Source: CAVALG01 sp963589585
GTDB taxonomy: Bacteria; Bacillota; Clostridia; Oscillospirales; Acutalibacteraceae
Reading direction: 5' to 3'
NCBI GenBank assembly: GCA_963589585.1
Contig: CAVALG010000037.1
Coordinates: 1-56,787, forward strand
Length of the DNA stretch: 56,787 nt
The position numbers were made by a program, and so were the translations under genes. The notes beneath the pieces were generated by a model. That model was not told where the DNA came from, searched no databases, and saw only the letters and a list, made by a program, of their open reading frames with translations. Positions 43,635-51,856 of the stretch are shown here, piece after piece (within the stretch, counting starts at the first letter, position 1; every line of letters begins with the position of its first letter).

Positions 43635-44507
43635 TTAATATTTCCTGTCGGTCAAACTGTCAGCCAGCCGGCACAGTTCATCGGCCTTTTCGCCGAACGG
43701 TGCAAGTGCTGATTTTGCCTTTTCGGTAAGTTCGCGAACCTTCTGTTTTGAGGATTCCGCACCCATATGCGAAAGGTATGTTGATTTATGATTTTCGGCG
43801 TCGCTTCCTATGGGTTTACCAAGGACTTCGACACTGCCGGTAGCGTCCAGAATATCGTCCTGTATCTGAAAAGCCAACCCGAGGTTATAAGCAAATTCGG
43901 ATGCGGCGTTTACTTTGTTTTCATCTGCGCCCGCAAGTATGCAGCCTATTTCCGCCGCTGCGCTGATAAGCGCGCCCGTTTTCAATTTGTACATTGCAAT
44001 TACGGTTTCGAGAGGAGCGTCTTTGCCCTCAATTCTAAGGTCGATTTCCTGTCCGCCTATCATACCGCGAACGCCTGCTCTTTGTGCCAAAACGGCTATT
44101 GCTTTTACAAGCGCAGACGGTTCTATCCCCTTTGCCGACGCCGCCGTTTCAAACGCACAGGTCAGCAATCCGTCACCTGCAAGCAGGGCGTTTGCTTCGC
44201 CGAAGGCTATGTGGCAGGCAGGTTTCCCGCGCCGCATATCGTCATTGTCCATACAGGGCAAATCGTCGTGTATTAAAGAATATGTATGTATCATTTCAAG
44301 GGCGCAGGCAAAATCGAGCGCGCCTGCCGCAGTGCCGCCGCATATTCTGTAAAACTCAAGCAAAATTGCGGGGCGCAGGCGTTTGCCGCCTATTTCTGCG
44401 CTGTATTCCATTGCGTCGGCAACCGCCGTGTACTCTCCGCTGTTATGCCCAAGCAATGCCAAAAGACGGCTGTTGATTTCTTTTATAATATCATCAAAAT
44501 GTTTCAT
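43635..44507 (-). CDS. ispA: Polyprenyl (farnesyl) diphosphate synthase
   Basis: A 290-residue trans-prenyltransferase. The first Asp-rich motif is LIHDDLPCMDNDDMRRG (about 80-96) and the second QIQDDILD (about 222-229). GGKRLRPA at residue 36 binds pyrophosphate. A small residue pattern before the first motif suggests a C15 product, as for its position in the xseB-ispA-dxs cluster. Its ATG shares a base with the xseB stop (TAATG). Confidence 0.95.
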   Translation of the reverse strand: MKHFDDIIKEINSRLLALLGHNSGEYTAVADAMEYSAEIGGKRLRPAILLEFYRICGGTAAGALDFACALEMIHTYSLIHDDLPCMDNDDMRRGKPACHIAFGEANALLAGDGLLTCAFETAASAKGIEPSALVKAIAVLAQRAGVRGMIGGQEIDLRIEGKDAPLETVIAMYKLKTGALISAAAEIGCILAGADENKVNAASEFAYNLGLAFQIQDDILDATGSVEVLGKPIGSDAENHKSTYLSHMGAESSKQKVRELTEKAKSALAPFGEKADELCRLADSLTDRKY

Positions 44508-44710
44508 TAACCGTCCACCTCGTCAACCGTTGTGAGTTTAAGCATTGCTTTATCGGCTTCTTTTAATTTTTTATCGCAAAGCGCTGAAAGTTCCACGCCT
44601 TTTTTAAACAGTTCAACCGAACTATCAAGCGTGCAATCGCCGTTTTCCAATGTTTTTACTATATTTTCAAGTTCTGCGACAGCCTCTTCAAAAGTTATTT
44701 TTTCAGACAT
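44507..44710 (-). CDS. xseB: Exonuclease VII small subunit
   Basis: A 67-residue helical protein: ITFEEAVAELENIVKTLENGDCTLDSSVELF is the family core (shown here as EEAVAELENIVKTLENGD plus TLDSSVELFKKGVEL). It binds XseA to form a single-strand-specific exonuclease. ATG at 44710 follows GAGGGTG; it starts 8 bases inside xseA and ends in the ispA start, giving tight coupling. Confidence 0.94.
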   Translation of the reverse strand: MSEKITFEEAVAELENIVKTLENGDCTLDSSVELFKKGVELSALCDKKLKEADKAMLKLTTVDEVDG

Positions 44711-45938
44711 TGTTATCACCCTCGCTTATTCTTACGGTATCTACCGTGCAATCAATATCGCCGTCAGGCAATGTTACGGTAAGTTTATCGCCCTTTGCAA
44801 CGCCTGCGGCGGAGGAAAGCGGCTTGCCGCCTACGCTGACCGCGAAAAATCCGCGCGACATAACCGAAAGCGGACTTAGCGCGTTAAGTTTGGCCGCAAG
44901 ATTTGAAAGTTGCTTTTTGCGGTTTTCGGTTTGCAATGCAAACGCCGCCGCAAGTTTCTCGTTTGCGCGTGACAGGCGTTCTTTAGGCTGTTGCAAAACA
45001 AAATCTTTATCGTTAAGGCAGGGGCGCAGCCGCAGCGCGTCAAGCCGCTTTTCCGCTCTTAGCACGGCTGTTCCCTGCGCCCTTTTTAAGCGTACTTTTG
45101 CCGAAAACAGTCTTTCTGCCATTTCGGCTATATCGGGTACTGCCAACTCTGCCGCTGCGGACGGGGTTGGCGCGCGCATATCTGCGGTTAAATCGCACAG
45201 CGAATAATCGGTTTCGTGGCCGACAGCAGAAATTACCGGCACGGGCATATGCGCAACCGTTCTTGCAAGCGTTTCATCATTAAACGCGGCAAGGTCTTCG
45301 GCAGAACCGCCGCCGCGGCCGATTATAACGGTATCTATGCGGCAGCCCTTTTTAACCATATCCGAAAGCCGCAGCAACATAGCGGTTATTTCGGCTGCTG
45401 CATTATCGCCCTGGACAGTTACGGGGCAGACCATAAGTTCGCAAAGCGGATAGCGCCTGCCCACAATGTTGATTATATCCCTCAGCGCAGCACCGCTGCC
45501 CGATGTTACCGCTGCTATTCTTTGAGGATATTTCGGTATCGGGCGTTTGCGTGATTGGTCTAAAAGCCCTTCCTCGGCAAGGCGTTCCTTTATTTGGCGA
45601 AGCGCCAATGCAGCGGCGCCCATACCGTCGGGCTGCATATCGGTTGCGTAGAACTGGTACGCACCGTCACGCTCATAAAGCGAAACCCTGCCGCGGCAGA
45701 TAACACGCAAACCGTCCTGCGGTGCAAACTTGAGCCTATCAGCCGACGATTTAAACATAACACATTTAATTGCCGCAGAATCATCCGTAAGTGAAAAGTA
45801 GATGTGTCCGCTGTAGGCGTTTCGGCGGCAGTTTGTCACTTCGCCCGACAGAAATATTCCCGACAGATTAGCGTCGCCTTCAAGCGACATTTTTACATAT
45901 TTATTCAGTTGGGTGACGGTCATGACAAAATCATTCAT
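44703..45938 (-). CDS. xseA: Exonuclease VII large subunit
   Basis: A 411-residue nuclease. The N-terminal OB fold (about 1-105) has TVTQLNKYVKMSLEGD and GHIYFSLTDDSAAIKCVMF; the catalytic domain has VTSGSGAALRDIINIVGRRYP, IIGRGGGSAEDLAAFNDE and SAVGHETDYSLCD with conserved residues, followed by coiled coils and a short C-terminal domain. AGAGGGGG precedes the ATG. Confidence 0.96.
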   Translation of the reverse strand: MNDFVMTVTQLNKYVKMSLEGDANLSGIFLSGEVTNCRRNAYSGHIYFSLTDDSAAIKCVMFKSSADRLKFAPQDGLRVICRGRVSLYERDGAYQFYATDMQPDGMGAAALALRQIKERLAEEGLLDQSRKRPIPKYPQRIAAVTSGSGAALRDIINIVGRRYPLCELMVCPVTVQGDNAAAEITAMLLRLSDMVKKGCRIDTVIIGRGGGSAEDLAAFNDETLARTVAHMPVPVISAVGHETDYSLCDLTADMRAPTPSAAAELAVPDIAEMAERLFSAKVRLKRAQGTAVLRAEKRLDALRLRPCLNDKDFVLQQPKERLSRANEKLAAAFALQTENRKKQLSNLAAKLNALSPLSVMSRGFFAVSVGGKPLSSAAGVAKGDKLTVTLPDGDIDCTVDTVRISEGDNNV

Positions 45939-46880
45939 TTAAAAAGCCGCCCCCTCTTTTATTGCTGCAAGCACCGCCGTACCCACGGCGTTATCGCCCG
46001 ACAGTTCGGGGCTTGCAAAAAATATATTTTTCTGTCCCGAAAGGCGGTTGCGGATAACCGTGTTAGCGGTCACTCCGCCTGCAAACACTATGGGGATACC
46101 GCCGTGCTCGCACCGCAGTTCTCTCACGGTTGCAGCAAGCGTTTCGGCTATATATTCAAAGGCATATGCCGCCGCATCGCCCACAGGCACTCCGTTTTCT
46201 TTAAATCTCTTACACCTGTTTTCAAGTCCCGAAATGCTGCAATATGCTCCGTTTACCGATATTTTCACCTTTTCGGGCGGCGTACCGTTTTCCGAAAGAC
46301 GGTCAAGTTCCGCGCCCGACGGAAATGTTAAGCCGTACAGTTTACCCAAACGGTCAACCGCCTGGCCGATTTTTAAATCTGTTGTGCCGCCGATTATTTT
46401 GCAATTAAACACGGTATCTTCCTGCGGTGTTACAAGCAGTGCCTCGGTAGTTCCGCCCGAAATATGGAACGCGATGAACTCCTTGCTCACAAGGTCGAGT
46501 TTATTTGATGAAAGCAGGGCGGCGGCTATATGTCCTGCCTGATGCGAAAATTCATAACACGGCACACCGAGCGCTGCTGCCGCACTTTTTGCCGCTGCGG
46601 CACCTGCTAAAAAGCAAGGCATATAACTGCCCTCGGCATCCCTTGGGCGAACCGATACGCCGATGGAATTTATACTGCCGTTAAACCGTGAAAACACATC
46701 CGACACTATTTCGGGGATATCCCGAATATGCAGAAAAAGCGCCTCGCTTTGGCGAAGCCCTAAACTTTTTCCTGCATCAAGCAAACGGCGGCGTGAAATA
46801 TACTCCCCGTCCCCTTTGAAAATTGCGGCGGAGGTACGGTAATTACTTGTATCGATACCCAAAAAGGCGTCCGTTTTCAT
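45939..46880 (-). CDS. TsaD/Kae1-related protein (peptidase M22-like paralogue)
   Basis: A 313-residue ASKHA-fold protein related to TsaD, the tRNA threonylcarbamoyladenosine transferase, but divergent. It starts DAFLGIDTSNYRTSAAIF, keeps the metal ligands HQAGH (about residue 115) and the C-terminal Asp in GDNAVGTAVLA, and the phosphate loops HISGGTTEALLV and VFAGGVTANTVI. It is about 25 residues shorter than standard TsaD. The frame opens earlier, but ATG at 46880 follows AAGGGG. It sits between nusB and xseA, where folD stands in B. subtilis. A genuine tsaD is expected elsewhere. Confidence 0.82.
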   Translation of the reverse strand: MKTDAFLGIDTSNYRTSAAIFKGDGEYISRRRLLDAGKSLGLRQSEALFLHIRDIPEIVSDVFSRFNGSINSIGVSVRPRDAEGSYMPCFLAGAAAAKSAAAALGVPCYEFSHQAGHIAAALLSSNKLDLVSKEFIAFHISGGTTEALLVTPQEDTVFNCKIIGGTTDLKIGQAVDRLGKLYGLTFPSGAELDRLSENGTPPEKVKISVNGAYCSISGLENRCKRFKENGVPVGDAAAYAFEYIAETLAATVRELRCEHGGIPIVFAGGVTANTVIRNRLSGQKNIFFASPELSGDNAVGTAVLAAIKEGAAF

Positions 46881-47272
46881 TACTTGCCCCTTGTTACCGT
46901 GCCGAGAATACCGTTGACATACGCCGATTCCTCGGGTGTTGCAAATTTTTTGCAAAGTTCAACCGCTTCGTTTATTGCGGCACTGTCGGGAATATCGTCG
47001 GCAAATAATATCTCATACACGCAAAGGCGCATAACGGCAAGGCAGACTTTTGATATTCTTGATATTGTCCAGCCTTTCAGATTTTCAGATATACGGGCGT
47101 CAATTTCCTCTAAATTATCAAAAACGCCGTTTACCGTTTTGATTATGTATTCGTCATCTTTAAAATCTCTTGCGTCTTTCGCATTTTCAAGTATTTCTTC
47201 AACCGAAAGTCCGTTAAGACTTTTTTCAAACACTATTATAAAAGACTGCTCTCTTGCCTCTCGTCTTGTCAT
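46880..47272 (-). CDS. nusB: Transcription antitermination factor NusB
   Basis: A 130-residue all-helical RNA-binding protein that acts in rRNA antitermination with NusE. REAREQSFIIVFEKS is the Arg-rich start; KGWTISRISKVCLAVMRLCVYEIL and AINEAVELCKKFATPEESAYVNGILG are the core (given here in part: LAVMRLCVYEI, YVNGILG). AAAGGAAAG precedes the ATG. First gene of the nine-gene nusB-recN operon. Its leader contains a MITE. Confidence 0.95.
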   Translation of the reverse strand: MTRREAREQSFIIVFEKSLNGLSVEEILENAKDARDFKDDEYIIKTVNGVFDNLEEIDARISENLKGWTISRISKVCLAVMRLCVYEILFADDIPDSAAINEAVELCKKFATPEESAYVNGILGTVTRGK

Positions 47273-47301
47273 AAAACACTTTCCTTTACATCCGCACGGT
47301 T

Positions 47302-47312
47302 ATTGCTTTGTC
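47302..47312. repeat. 11-bp remnant of a second MITE end
   Basis: ATTGCTTTGTC at 47302-47312 is identical to the outer right end of the MITE (47574-47584) and is separated from the MITE left end only by TA. It looks like the leftover end of an earlier copy next to which, or into which, the present copy was inserted. Confidence 0.6.
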
Positions 47313-47314
47313 TA

Positions 47315-47584
47315 GACAAAACAATCAGGGTACAATGATTTTTTCGGCTAATCGGCGTACTAAGCGGCTTTGTTGCCCTCCGCTCACAATACGACAGTAT
47401 TCCTCGGTCGGGTCGCCGCGCCGCTAAAGCACGCCGCTTGCCGAAAATCTTCGACCTAAAACGAGAAGATTTTTCTGTTTTGGAAGCCGAAGAACGCAGG
47501 AATACTACCGTATTTCAAGCGATGAGGCAAACAAGACGGGAAAATACTCCGTTTTAGGAACCGTTGTACCCTGATTGCTTTGTC
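47315..47584. mobile_element. 270-bp MITE with 21-bp terminal inverted repeats and TA flanks
   Basis: The left end (47315-47335) begins GACAAAACAATCAGGG and the right end (47564-47584), read inward on the other strand, GACAAAGCAATCAGGG; 20 of 21 bases agree. TA stands directly outside both ends (47313-47314, 47585-47586), the target duplication of IS630/Tc1-mariner elements. The inside has no reading frame of note and contains palindromes, for example AAAATCTTC/GAAGATTTT around 47441-47475. It lies in the 5' leader of nusB, between promoter and gene. A partner transposase is not in the window. Confidence 0.85.
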
Positions 47585-47605
47585 TAATCACACTATTCTT
47601 TGTAT

Positions 47606-47634
47606 ATTATACAGTATATACATTAATATTGCAA
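47606..47634 (-). promoter_or_regulatory. Promoter of the nusB-recN operon
   Basis: On the minus strand TTGCAA (47634-47629) and TATAAT (47611-47606) are separated by 17 bases. The predicted start near 47599 leaves a leader of about 325 bases that includes the whole MITE. Confidence 0.68.
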
Positions 47635-47639
47635 GCAAT

Positions 47640-48911
47640 TTAAATTTGTTCGTTTTCAGCCGAGTCAAGTTCAAGCAGATTTTTGCTTTCGTCCGTGTCT
47701 ATCTGCTCCACCGTTTTAAGTTTTTTAAGGATTATACCGTTGCGTTTTTGGGCGCTTTCAATGGTATTGCCTGCCTCGTCTATCTTCTTTTTCACCTTGG
47801 CAAGCACGGTTTCAAACTCTCCGTACTGCGATTTTACCGCACCGAGTAATTTCCAAACTTCGGAAGCGCGTTTGTCTATGGCGATTGTTCTGAACCCCAT
47901 TTGCAGCGTGTTTAAAAACGCCGTTATCGTTGTGGGGCCCGCTATCATAATATGATATTTGGTTTGCATTTCTTCAGCAAGTCCCGGGCGGCGCAGAATT
48001 TCCGCATACAGCCCTTCGGTAGGCAAAAACATTACGGCAAAATCGGTGGTTTTGGGAACTTCAATATACAGTTTGGCAATAGTTTCAGCCTGCTTTTTCA
48101 CGGTGCGTTCAAGCGCTTTTACGCTTTCTTCAACTGCGGTGCTGTCGGCTCTTTCGGCGGCGTCGCACAGCCTTATATAATCCTCTTGCGGAAATTTTGA
48201 GTCTATCGGCAGCCAGACAAATGTGCCGTCGCGGTCGCGCGACGGAATTTTAACGGCATACTCTACCCTTTCTGAATTGTTTTTAACCGAAACATTACGC
48301 TCAAAAGTATCGGGCGGCAGAGTTTGTTCCAAAATATTGCCGAGTTGGACTTCAGCCCATGTTCCCCTTGCTTTTACATTGGTAAGCACCCTTTGCAAAT
48401 CGCCCACATCGCCTGCTATTTTTTTCATTTCGCCTACAGATTCGTGAACCGCCTTTAACTGCTCGCCGACCGTTTGAAAACTTGAATCAAGCCGCTTTGT
48501 TAATGTTGATGTAAGTTTTTCGTCAACCGTTTCTCTCATTAAATCGAGTTTCTGTTCATTGCTTTTTTGCAGATTTTCGATATTTTTTTGCAAAGTATCG
48601 TTAATATTTTCGCTTTGTCTCGACAAATTAGTAAAGAGGCGCTCCTGCATTTCATTTTGATTTTTCAAATTTTCGTTGCCCTGCTTCATAAGCATTTCAC
48701 GGGTTGCGGCATTGTCGGCATTTATCTTTTCGCCCAGGGCGCGTACCTCGCGCGCGTTTTCGTTTCTGCCGCGCGAAAATTCATCGCGCAGTCTTTCTTC
48801 GCTTTCTTTTAGCCTTTCCACAGTTTCCTTATCCGCTTTCGGCTTTTTAAACAAAAGCGCCAAAAGCAGTATTATCGCCGCAACTAAAAGTCCTATTATA
48901 ATGTAATCCAT
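47640..48911 (-). CDS. rmuC: DNA recombination protein RmuC
   Basis: A 423-residue protein with an N-terminal membrane anchor (IIIGLLVAAIILLLALLF, 4-21), a long coiled coil (about 30-190) and the RmuC nuclease-like domain (about 195-370). Landmarks are GTWAEVQLGNILEQTL, LPIDSKFPQEDY and VMFLPTEGLYAEIL. It limits inversions at repeats; its place near the MITE is coincidental. The ATG has GGAAAGG before it. The operon promoter for nusB starts right at its stop. Confidence 0.93.
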   Translation of the reverse strand: MDYIIIGLLVAAIILLLALLFKKPKADKETVERLKESEERLRDEFSRGRNENAREVRALGEKINADNAATREMLMKQGNENLKNQNEMQERLFTNLSRQSENINDTLQKNIENLQKSNEQKLDLMRETVDEKLTSTLTKRLDSSFQTVGEQLKAVHESVGEMKKIAGDVGDLQRVLTNVKARGTWAEVQLGNILEQTLPPDTFERNVSVKNNSERVEYAVKIPSRDRDGTFVWLPIDSKFPQEDYIRLCDAAERADSTAVEESVKALERTVKKQAETIAKLYIEVPKTTDFAVMFLPTEGLYAEILRRPGLAEEMQTKYHIMIAGPTTITAFLNTLQMGFRTIAIDKRASEVWKLLGAVKSQYGEFETVLAKVKKKIDEAGNTIESAQKRNGIILKKLKTVEQIDTDESKNLLELDSAENEQI

Positions 48912-48943
48912 TTTTCTTTTCCTTTCTCAGCGGCCACCGACAT

Positions 48944-50305
48944 TTAAAGCGTCCGCAATCCTTTAGGATAATGATTTTTAAGCCGTCCGCCCGACGCTTT
49001 ACCGAACCCGGTAGGTACCCCCTCCACTGTTACGGCGGTGTACCCTTTTAAATCCTCGACGCAGCCGATTTCTTCACCGTGTAAAAACCGTGCCGTGTCG
49101 GGGCTGCCTGACGACAATTCGACGGTTCTGCGCGGCGTATGCCCGACTGCGGTAAACAGCGCGTGCGACGGAACAAATCTGCCCTTTTGCACCTGCCCTG
49201 CAAGCACGCCTGCCCTTACAACAGAAATGCCGTCAAGCGCAGGAGTGTGCGGTTTTAGAAACACCCTGTCACCCACGCTTACAGGGGTGTATTTTTCGGG
49301 GTCTATGACTGATGAAAAACATTCGGAATAAAAATCTTCAAACATTTTCACCTGCTCGGTCGGTTTGCTTATATTAGGTATAATAGCACAACCTAAGTCC
49401 CTATAATCACCCATATCCGATTTTTTGCGCATTAAGGCTACAAAATGGCCCTCGCCGCCGTCAGCCGTAAAGACGCGCCGCGCAAATTCTATATTTTCTG
49501 TATTCGGCGCAAAGCGCAAAAACGCAGGTCTGCCGAAATCTTTTTCTATCGGTATAAGTTCAAAATCGGCGCGCTGTTTTAAAAACTCGGCAATTACGCC
49601 CTCATTTTCTTCGGGGGCGTAAGTACAGGTGCTGTAACATAATTTGCCGCCCGATTTTACCGCGTCCGCCGCCGAAAGTAAAATTGAAAGCTGCCGCTTT
49701 GCGCAGGCTTCAATATTTTGCAGCGACCATTCGCTGAGTATTGAGGGATATTTGCGAATCATACCCTCGCCCGAACAGGGCGCGTCCACCAATACGCAAT
49801 CAAAAAAGCCAATAAATTTATCGGTAAGCGCGGCAACATCGCTGTTTGTTATAACGCAGTTTGGCACTCCCATACGCTCAATATTAGAAACAAGGGCAGG
49901 AACGCGCAACGAAACATATTCGTTTGAAACAAGCAAACCTTCGCCGCCCAATGCCGCCGCTATTTGGGTGGATTTGCCGCCGGGCGCGGCGCACAAATCA
50001 AGCACACTGTCGCCGTGACGAACGCCGAGCGCGGACACCGCCGACATTGCGCTCGGTTCCTGTAAATAAAACGCGCCTGCATGGTGCAGCGGATGGTTAC
50101 CCGATATTTCTTCGTTTATATAAAAACCGTCATCACAAAACGGGACGGGCTTTAAGTTACCGAAAGTTTGTAAAATCAAATTGTGCGGCGCTTTAAGGGT
50201 GTTTACCCTTAAACCTTTAAAGGGCATTTCACCTAATTTATTAAAATACATTTCATCGCCGGTAAGAGATTCCATACGGCGGCGAAATTCAACTGGTATA
50301 TTCAT
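48944..50305 (-). CDS. rsmF: 16S rRNA (cytosine-C5) methyltransferase, RsmF/NOL1-NOP2-Sun family
   Basis: A 453-residue m5C methyltransferase. Motif I LDLCAAPGGKSTQIA (about 110), the catalytic DAPCSGEGM with Cys (about 180) and the second Cys in SGGKLCYSTCTYAPEENE are all present. An N-terminal substrate-binding part (GLRVNTLK) and a C-terminal extension of about 150 residues, with KGRFVPSHALF, resemble RsmF/YebU and its PUA-like tail. Exact rRNA position is uncertain. It is followed by rmuC 32 bases on. Confidence 0.93.
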   Translation of the reverse strand: MNIPVEFRRRMESLTGDEMYFNKLGEMPFKGLRVNTLKAPHNLILQTFGNLKPVPFCDDGFYINEEISGNHPLHHAGAFYLQEPSAMSAVSALGVRHGDSVLDLCAAPGGKSTQIAAALGGEGLLVSNEYVSLRVPALVSNIERMGVPNCVITNSDVAALTDKFIGFFDCVLVDAPCSGEGMIRKYPSILSEWSLQNIEACAKRQLSILLSAADAVKSGGKLCYSTCTYAPEENEGVIAEFLKQRADFELIPIEKDFGRPAFLRFAPNTENIEFARRVFTADGGEGHFVALMRKKSDMGDYRDLGCAIIPNISKPTEQVKMFEDFYSECFSSVIDPEKYTPVSVGDRVFLKPHTPALDGISVVRAGVLAGQVQKGRFVPSHALFTAVGHTPRRTVELSSGSPDTARFLHGEEIGCVEDLKGYTAVTVEGVPTGFGKASGGRLKNHYPKGLRTL

Positions 50306-50376
50306 ATATCTCTCCGAAAAAAGTATATTTTTTTCGCGTGGGGAAAAAATAACGCAAAGGAAGAAGGTGAATTATT

Positions 50377-50508
50377 GTGAAAAAGAATCAGCAAAACAGA
50401 CAGAATCAGCAAAATCAGCAACAGCAGCAGAACCAAAATCAACAGCAGCAGAATCAGCAGCAGAACCAACAGAACCAGCAAAATCAACAGCAGAATCAGC
50501 AGTTCTGA
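50377..50508 (+). CDS. 43-residue Gln/Asn-rich peptide
   Basis: GTG start at 50377, 7 bases after AAGGAAGAAGGTG, opens MKKNQQNRQNQQNQQQQQ and ends ...NQQF. By my count 27 residues are Gln and 11 Asn, 38 of 43. Gln codons mix CAG (19) and CAA (8), and Asn codons AAT (7) and AAC (4), which favours selection on the protein over slippage of a simple DNA repeat. A palindrome follows 18 bases after the stop. Gamma-type small acid-soluble spore proteins are Gln/Asn-rich but have recognisable repeats that are missing here. No function is assignable. Confidence 0.6.
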   Translation: MKKNQQNRQNQQNQQQQQNQNQQQQNQQQNQQNQQNQQQNQQF

Positions 50509-50525
50509 AATAATTTTGATATATT

Positions 50526-50548
50526 CGCCGGACCTTAACGGTCCGGCG
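50526..50548. terminator. Terminator between the Gln/Asn peptide and azlD
   Basis: CGCCGGACC-TTAAC-GGTCCGGCG is a perfect 9-pair stem. Four T follow 6 bases later on the plus strand. It serves convergent genes on both sides. Confidence 0.72.
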
Positions 50549-50556
50549 GATTGCTT

Positions 50557-50880
50557 TTAAAACACAAACTGCACCATAAGCATATACGACAGCGTACCTG
50601 CCACCATAGACAAAAGTGTATTATGCCGCCACTTATGCAAAACAATTACGGTTGCGGACGCTAAAACCGCCGGGACCCAGGACGACACTTTTAAAAAGGT
50701 AGTGGTCCTGAAACAGTAGACTATAAGCATACCCATAACAGCATAGGGCAGCACCTCGCCGAGATATACAATGGCGCGCGGCGTGCGTTTGCTGAAAACT
50801 ACAAACGGCAGAAACCGCAGCACAAGTACCGTAAGCGCCATAACTGCCGCCATAAATAAGGAACGATGTTCGTTTATCAT
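50557..50880 (-). CDS. azlD: Branched-chain amino acid exporter small subunit AzlD
   Basis: A 107-residue protein with four hydrophobic helices, including VLRFLPFVVFSKRTP and VYLGEVLPYAVMGMLIVY, the AzlD pattern. It pairs with AzlC to export branched-chain amino acids. Its ATG overlaps the azlC stop by 4 bases. Confidence 0.93.
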   Translation of the reverse strand: MINEHRSLFMAAVMALTVLVLRFLPFVVFSKRTPRAIVYLGEVLPYAVMGMLIVYCFRTTTFLKVSSWVPAVLASATVIVLHKWRHNTLLSMVAGTLSYMLMVQFVF

Positions 50881-51614
50881 TGTAAAGCACCGTCCTTTCG
50901 GGTAATCATAGGCTTTTGTAAAAACAAAGCCGCCGTTATACCGAGCATTGCCGGCACAAGGAAATTATCCGACCCGAATATTAAAAGGCAGAAAAGCGAC
51001 ACGCCTGCGCCTGTAATTACAGGGATATGATTTTCGGATTTTTCCCACTGTTCAAGCGTTATTATTATGAAAAGCGCAGTCATAGAAAAATCTACGCCCG
51101 TTGTATTTATATTTACCGCACTGCCGAGCACTGCACCGAAAGTGCTGCCTATAATCCAATACAACTGGTTAAAAAGCGAAAGCCAAAAATAGAATTTGGG
51201 CATATCCAGCTTATCCGACTCGGTTGAGCAGACTACCGAGTAGGTTTCGTCCGTCAGCGCAAAGATCAGATAAGGCTTGTACGGACCCGTATTTTTATAC
51301 TTTTCAATAAGCGAAACGCCGTAAAACATATACCTTATATTTACCATAATACTGAGCATAACGGTTGAAATAAGCGACGCGCCCACGCTCATAACATCGG
51401 CGGCTACATACTGCATAGAGCCCGAATATATAGTTATACTCATAGCAAGCGACCACCACCATGCGAAACCGCGCGATGTCATAAGCACGCCAAAGCCCAT
51501 ACCAAGCACCGCATACCCTGCCATAATGGGCAAGGATTTTTTAAAAGCGTATTTAATTGTGTACTTTGTTTTTTCCTTATTTGCTCCGTTTTGTTTTGTT
51601 TTTGCGATAGACAT
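50877..51614 (-). CDS. azlC: Branched-chain amino acid exporter large subunit AzlC
   Basis: A 245-residue membrane protein of the AzlC/YgaZ family with about seven helices. SLPIMAGYAVLGMGFGVLM, the SITIYSGSMQYVAAD loop and MVNIRYMFYGVSL are diagnostic, with LTDETYSVV in the middle. The frame continues 180 bases upstream, but ATG at 51614 follows AAGGTG and gives the family length. Divergent from the arsR operon. No AsnC/Lrp regulator is adjacent. Confidence 0.93.
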   Translation of the reverse strand: MSIAKTKQNGANKEKTKYTIKYAFKKSLPIMAGYAVLGMGFGVLMTSRGFAWWWSLAMSITIYSGSMQYVAADVMSVGASLISTVMLSIMVNIRYMFYGVSLIEKYKNTGPYKPYLIFALTDETYSVVCSTESDKLDMPKFYFWLSLFNQLYWIIGSTFGAVLGSAVNINTTGVDFSMTALFIIITLEQWEKSENHIPVITGAGVSLFCLLIFGSDNFLVPAMLGITAALFLQKPMITRKDGALQ

Positions 51615-51787
51615 TGCCGACACCTTGCTATGGAAAAGTTTTTTGCTGTGCGCCGCTTTTATTTTTCGCCGTTTCGACAAAATGCGGCGAAATATTTGCA
51701 AAAGTGCGACACAACTGAATTTTATCACACTTAAAACATAAAGTAAATACGGCATAAAAATATTTGCAAAAAATTTTAATAAACCTA

Positions 51788-51816
51788 TTGACAAACGGGT
51801 AATATAATGCTAATAT
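51788..51816 (+). promoter_or_regulatory. Promoter of the metal-efflux operon
   Basis: TTGACA (51788-51793) and TAATAT (51811-51816) are separated by 17 bases. Confidence 0.72.
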
Positions 51817-51842
51817 ATGAACATACATTCATATGTTCATAT
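51815..51842 (+). promoter_or_regulatory. Palindromic ArsR/SmtB-type operator
   Basis: ATATGAACATA, six bases and TATGTTCATAT form a perfect inverted repeat. TGAA...TTCA symmetry is the ArsR/SmtB pattern. It covers the end of the -10 and the transcription start, so binding of the repressor encoded just downstream would block initiation. Confidence 0.8.
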
Positions 51843-51856
51843 GAGGAGATGAAAAT

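Noticed and set aside
50302..50487. Minus-strand frame coding a Leu/Ile-rich 61-residue peptide that looks like a membrane helix
   Set aside because: It is simply the antisense of the CAG/CAA and AAT/AAC codons of the Gln/Asn peptide and has no Shine-Dalgarno of its own.
50181..50513. Plus-strand frame with a Lys/Ala/Glu/Thr/Ser-rich tail over the same stretch
   Set aside because: Its first part is antisense to rsmF and its tail is another frame of the Gln/Asn codon run; no suitable start signal is seen.
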